Assembly (NCBI GenBank): GCA_964522665.1
Contig: CAZFVY010000173.1
Span: forward strand, 1 to 7,903
Source of the DNA: CAZFVY01 sp964522665
GTDB taxonomy: Bacteria > Verrucomicrobiota > Verrucomicrobiia > Limisphaerales > CAZFVY01
Reading direction: 5' to 3'
DNA length: 7,903 nucleotides
The translations under genes were made by a program, and so were the position numbers. The notes beneath the pieces were generated by a model, which was not told the DNA's origin, did no database searches, and saw only the letters and a list, made by a program, of their open reading frames with translations. Position 1 is the stretch's first letter. Each line of letters begins with the position of its first letter. Below, piece by piece: positions 6,228 through 7,903 of the stretch.

Positions 6228-6245
6228 CAACGCGCCTTCCTTGGG
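6215..6245. repeat. Palindrome 2 of repeat cluster
   Basis: CCCAAGGA (6215-6222) pairs with TCCTTGGG (6238-6245). After a single T-T mismatch, GGCGC (6224-6228) pairs with GCGCC (6232-6236) around loop AAC. That gives 13 pairs in 31 bases, the strongest simple hairpin in the window. Confidence 0.8.
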
Positions 6246-6263
6246 TTCAGACGCCTCTGTTTG

Positions 6264-6319
6264 CCAACCCCTAAGCGGGTTGGGGCGGCGGCCGGCGCCA
6301 CAACCCGCTTCGGGGTTGG
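6264..6319. repeat. 56-base inverted pair of palindromes
   Basis: Pairing base i with base 6583-i gives 25 complementary pairs out of 28 across the whole unit. Each arm is also a hairpin on its own: CCAACCC-CTAAGC-GGGTTGG (6264-6283) and CAACCC-GCTTCG-GGGTTG (6301-6318). The right 20-mer (6300-6319) is the reverse complement of the left one at 18 of 20 positions. A head-to-head pair of small palindromes is the layout of REP/BIME elements. Confidence 0.8.
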
Positions 6320-6340
6320 AGCGGGACGGACCGGATCGTC

Positions 6341-6360
6341 TCCTAAAACCGAAGGATGCG
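6341..6360 (+). repeat. Direct repeat, copy 2 (degenerate)
   Basis: TCCTAAAACCGAAGGATGCG matches 6207-6227 at 18 positions. The right-hand half needed to complete palindrome 2 is missing here, so it is a partial or decayed unit. Confidence 0.55.
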
Positions 6361-6404
6361 ACTATTGCTCAAGAAACGGCCCGACACGACTCACGCGGCA
6401 GGAC

Positions 6405-6433
6405 TTAGATGCGTTTGCCCTGGCCCCGCGCAC
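6405..6433 (+). repeat. Rearranged two-part repeat, copy 2
   Basis: Module B, TTAGATGCGTTTGCCCTG (6405-6422), is followed directly by module A, GGCCCCGCGCAC (6422-6433). Here module A is the left arm of a hairpin: GGCC-C-C-GCG pairs with CGCGGGCC (6434-6441) apart from one bulged C. The core of B, CGTTTGCCC, also has an inverted 9-base partner at 6493-6501. Confidence 0.6.
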
Positions 6434-6492
6434 CGCGGGCCGCGGCGGCGAGCTTGGGTTGAGGCGGTTTTTGGCGCTTTGGCTTGCGGAGT

Positions 6493-6501
6493 GGGCAAAC
6501 G
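6493..6501. repeat. Third copy of GGGCAAACG core
   Basis: GGGCAAACG here is the exact inverted partner of CGTTTGCCC at 6412-6420, 72 bases apart, and matches 6038-6046 directly. It may be an end of the same repeat unit; alone it could be chance. Confidence 0.35.
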
Positions 6502-6510
6502 AAACGGTCC

Positions 6511-6525
6511 CGCCCCCCCCGGGCG
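6511..6525. other. C8 homopolymer inside a short hairpin
   Basis: CGCCC (6511-6515), five C in the loop and GGGCG (6521-6525) can form a stem immediately after the stop codon of the minus-strand repeat-protein gene. The eight-C run (6513-6520) is prone to slippage or sequencing error. There is no T-tract, so it is at best a weak end-of-gene structure. Confidence 0.3.
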
Positions 6526-6526
6526 C

Positions 6527-7903
6527 TCACCGATATACGGCTCGGTAGAAGCGGCGTTCCGCAGCGCTGGAGTCAATGTACGAAACGGCGCCGGTCGGGT
6601 CCGCGGTCACTTGGGCCAAATCGGTCCAGAGCGGATTGCCCAAATCGCCAGTGAACTGAATGGTGTAGGTCAACTGCGGCACGCCCGGAAAGTTCATCTG
6701 GTAACGTCCGTCCCCCAGGCTCGTGATCGTGGCCGTTGTGTCCGCAGGCGCAGTGACGACCGCGAACGTCGCGCTGGGACCCGCGGCGCCAGCCAGATTC
6801 CCGGCCAGGTCGTTCGCGGTTCCCGCCGCAATCGAAATACCCAACGTCCCGTTGCCCACGAGGTTCGAGATCGTTACCACGTTAGTTGATCCGCTCGCGG
6901 CCGAGACAGCGACGGTTCCGTCGGCGCTGCCGGTATGGTTCAAAGAAATGTCGTTGGTCGTCAGGGCGCTGGCGTTGAAATTGGCGTCGGCGTAGCTCAC
7001 GACGTAGGTGACGGCGCCGCCGGGCGCGGCCGAAGATGCCGAAGGAGCGCCGATGGCCACAGTCGGCGCAGTGTTATCAATCGTGTAGGCCGGTCCGCTC
7101 ATAAAGCCGCCGACGAGGGGATTCGGTGGGGTTGCCGTGTCGGTAATCCCGGTCCCGCTGGCGTTCAAATCCAGCCGCAGCGTGCCATCGCCGCTGACCG
7201 AATTGACCGTCACGTCAAAGGTAACGCCGCTCGCGGCTGAAACGGCGGCAACGTTTCCGGTCGCCGTTCCGGTGACGGCGAGCGAGAAGGCGGGGGGACT
7301 CACGCCTGTCACCGTGCCGTTGAAAGTGACTTGATAGACCAGCGTCGTAGCCCTGGTTACAGTGTTAGTCGGGCTTAAAAGACTAATCGCACTGACAGCA
7401 AGCGGCCGGGTCAGTTGAAAGATATACGCGGCGCCCTGCGCCTGGTTGGCGCCGACTTGATGGGTTGGAGCTCCCACAAATGCAGTATCACCTGACACCC
7501 CTACCGAAAGACCGAATCTCGATCCGCCCGAATCGTCACTGGCCACCAACGTGGCCGCTTGCGTCCAGGCGCCGCCGCTGCGCACGTACCAGTAGGCTCG
7601 CCCATGATAGGCTTGAAAATTAAGGAACGTGAGGAAAGCCCCAATTACCACCGTGTCGCCAGAGATTGCGACTGAGTTACCGAAGCCGTCATCGGGCGTT
7701 CCTCCGGCGACGGTTAAGATCGCCTGTTGGCTCCAATTTGTCCCGCTTCGGGCATAGACGTACGCCTCATTCGGGAGGGCGCCGTTGTTATGCTCACTAC
7801 AGCCAACCACAACCGTATCGCCCGAAATCGAGACCGCCCAGCCAAAATCGTCATTTTTCGCGCCATCGCTCGCGGTCAGAACGCCTTGCTCGGTCCAAAT
7901 TTC
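6527..7903 (-). CDS. FG-GAP repeat and Ig-like domain protein, N-terminus beyond window
   Basis: 458 C-terminal residues are visible; the frame runs through the right edge, and the GTG at 7810 is internal to a repeat, not a start. Residues about 3-166 hold three FG-GAP-like units with a period of 54-56, each beginning with Trp (W3, W57, W113) and containing FGxxVxxSGDT (e.g. FGWAVSISGDTVVVG, FGNSVAISGDTVVIG, FGLSVGVSGDTAFVG), blades of an integrin-alpha-type beta-propeller. Residues about 167-385 are two Ig-like domains sharing 'AAVSAASG'/'AVSAASGS' and a G-D/N-GTL strand. The last 70 residues (GDGRYQMNFPG, YTIQFTGDLGNPLWTDL, RFYRAVYR at the very end) form a small beta module seen at the C-terminus of many exported Verrucomicrobia proteins and may be a sorting or adhesion module. 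Low Cys and many Thr/Ser/Gly suit a secreted or surface protein. Stop TGA at 6527-6529. Ligand and partner are unknown. Confidence 0.88.
   Translation of the reverse strand, partial: EIWTEQGVLTASDGAKNDDFGWAVSISGDTVVVGCSEHNNGALPNEAYVYARSGTNWSQQAILTVAGGTPDDGFGNSVAISGDTVVIGAFLTFLNFQAYHGRAYWYVRSGGAWTQAATLVASDDSGGSRFGLSVGVSGDTAFVGAPTHQVGANQAQGAAYIFQLTRPLAVSAISLLSPTNTVTRATTLVYQVTFNGTVTGVSPPAFSLAVTGTATGNVAAVSAASGVTFDVTVNSVSGDGTLRLDLNASGTGITDTATPPNPLVGGFMSGPAYTIDNTAPTVAIGAPSASSAAPGGAVTYVVSYADANFNASALTTNDISLNHTGSADGTVAVSAASGSTNVVTISNLVGNGTLGISIAAGTANDLAGNLAGAAGPSATFAVVTAPADTTATITSLGDGRYQMNFPGVPQLTYTIQFTGDLGNPLWTDLAQVTADPTGAVSYIDSSAAERRFYRAVYR

Larger units (their letters stand above)
5865..6526. other. 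Gene-poor interval with repeat island
   Basis: About 660 bases separate two minus-strand genes. The open frames inside are short and of composition unlike a protein (Arg/Pro/Gly-rich, crossing palindromes), so no gene is called. The left 170 bases contain nothing I can identify beyond a 6-bp hairpin AATCCC-AC-GGGATT (6081-6094) further in. The interval holds a repeat pair with rearranged halves (6025-6053 and 6405-6433) and a dense palindrome cluster (6186-6319) with a degenerate partial copy at 6341-6360. It must also contain the promoter of the gene starting at 5864, but no convincing boxes were found. Confidence 0.7.

Noticed and set aside
6186..6245. Factor-independent terminators or CRISPR repeats
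   Set aside because: The hairpins are strong but lack T-tracts on either strand, and there is no regular repeat-spacer spacing.
6356..6889. Possible 177-residue plus-strand gene at the right of the repeat island
   Set aside because: It runs through the repeat module and then antisense into the FG-GAP/Ig protein gene; composition is not protein-like.
7808..7810. GTG at 7810 as the start of the repeat protein
   Set aside because: The frame continues upstream with another FG-GAP motif (FGWAVSISGDT) to the window edge, so the true start lies outside.

Overview
The window is a GC-rich bacterial chromosomal stretch that best fits the Verrucomicrobiota/PVC group. That placement is an inference. 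It rests on the C-terminal module of the large repeat protein at the right edge (a W-D-L strand, then an ending in RFYRAVYR), on the unnamed CxxC protein with conserved-looking aromatic blocks, on the general gene mix, and on the absence of any clear Shine-Dalgarno sequence. No rRNA, tRNA, CRISPR array, complete insertion sequence or phage gene was recognised.

Layout, left to right. (1) 2-247 (+): the end of a protein carrying a winged-helix-like domain; its frame is open to the left edge. (2) 337-3229 (-): a compact three-gene unit read right to left, proB (glutamate 5-kinase with PUA domain), mazG (NTP pyrophosphohydrolase) and an M29 metalloaminopeptidase. The proB stop and mazG GTG start overlap in GTGA, and mazG and the peptidase are 17 bases apart. 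(3) 3312-4382 (+): an M42 metalloaminopeptidase, divergent from proB across an 82-base promoter interval. (4) 4408-5130 (-): a small membrane-anchored AsmA-like protein. (5) 5256-5864 (-): an unnamed 202-residue protein with a CC...CxxC zinc-ribbon-like centre. (6) 5865-6526: about 660 bases without a convincing gene. It holds a tight cluster of strong palindromes (6186-6319), a degenerate second copy of part of it (6341-6360), and a separate rearranged repeat pair (6025-6053 and 6405-6433). (7) 6527-7903 (-): the C-terminal 458 residues of a large, probably exported protein with FG-GAP-type beta-propeller repeats, two Ig-like domains and a terminal sorting-like module.

Functionally, the left half is housekeeping. 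proB makes the first committed intermediate of proline synthesis, mazG cleans the nucleotide pool, and the two unrelated cocatalytic metalloaminopeptidases release amino acids from peptides. The shared promoter interval and tight operon suggest, but do not prove, a link between peptide recycling and proline supply. The right half is accessory: an envelope protein, an unknown, a REP-like repeat island and an exported repeat protein.

No clear new defence or catalytic system is visible. The parts most worth a second look are the structured repeat island at 6025-6433, the orphan CxxC protein, a MazG whose second domain has lost its catalytic residues, and the start regions, which lack Shine-Dalgarno sequences and have -10-like hexamers placed as if for leaderless mRNAs.
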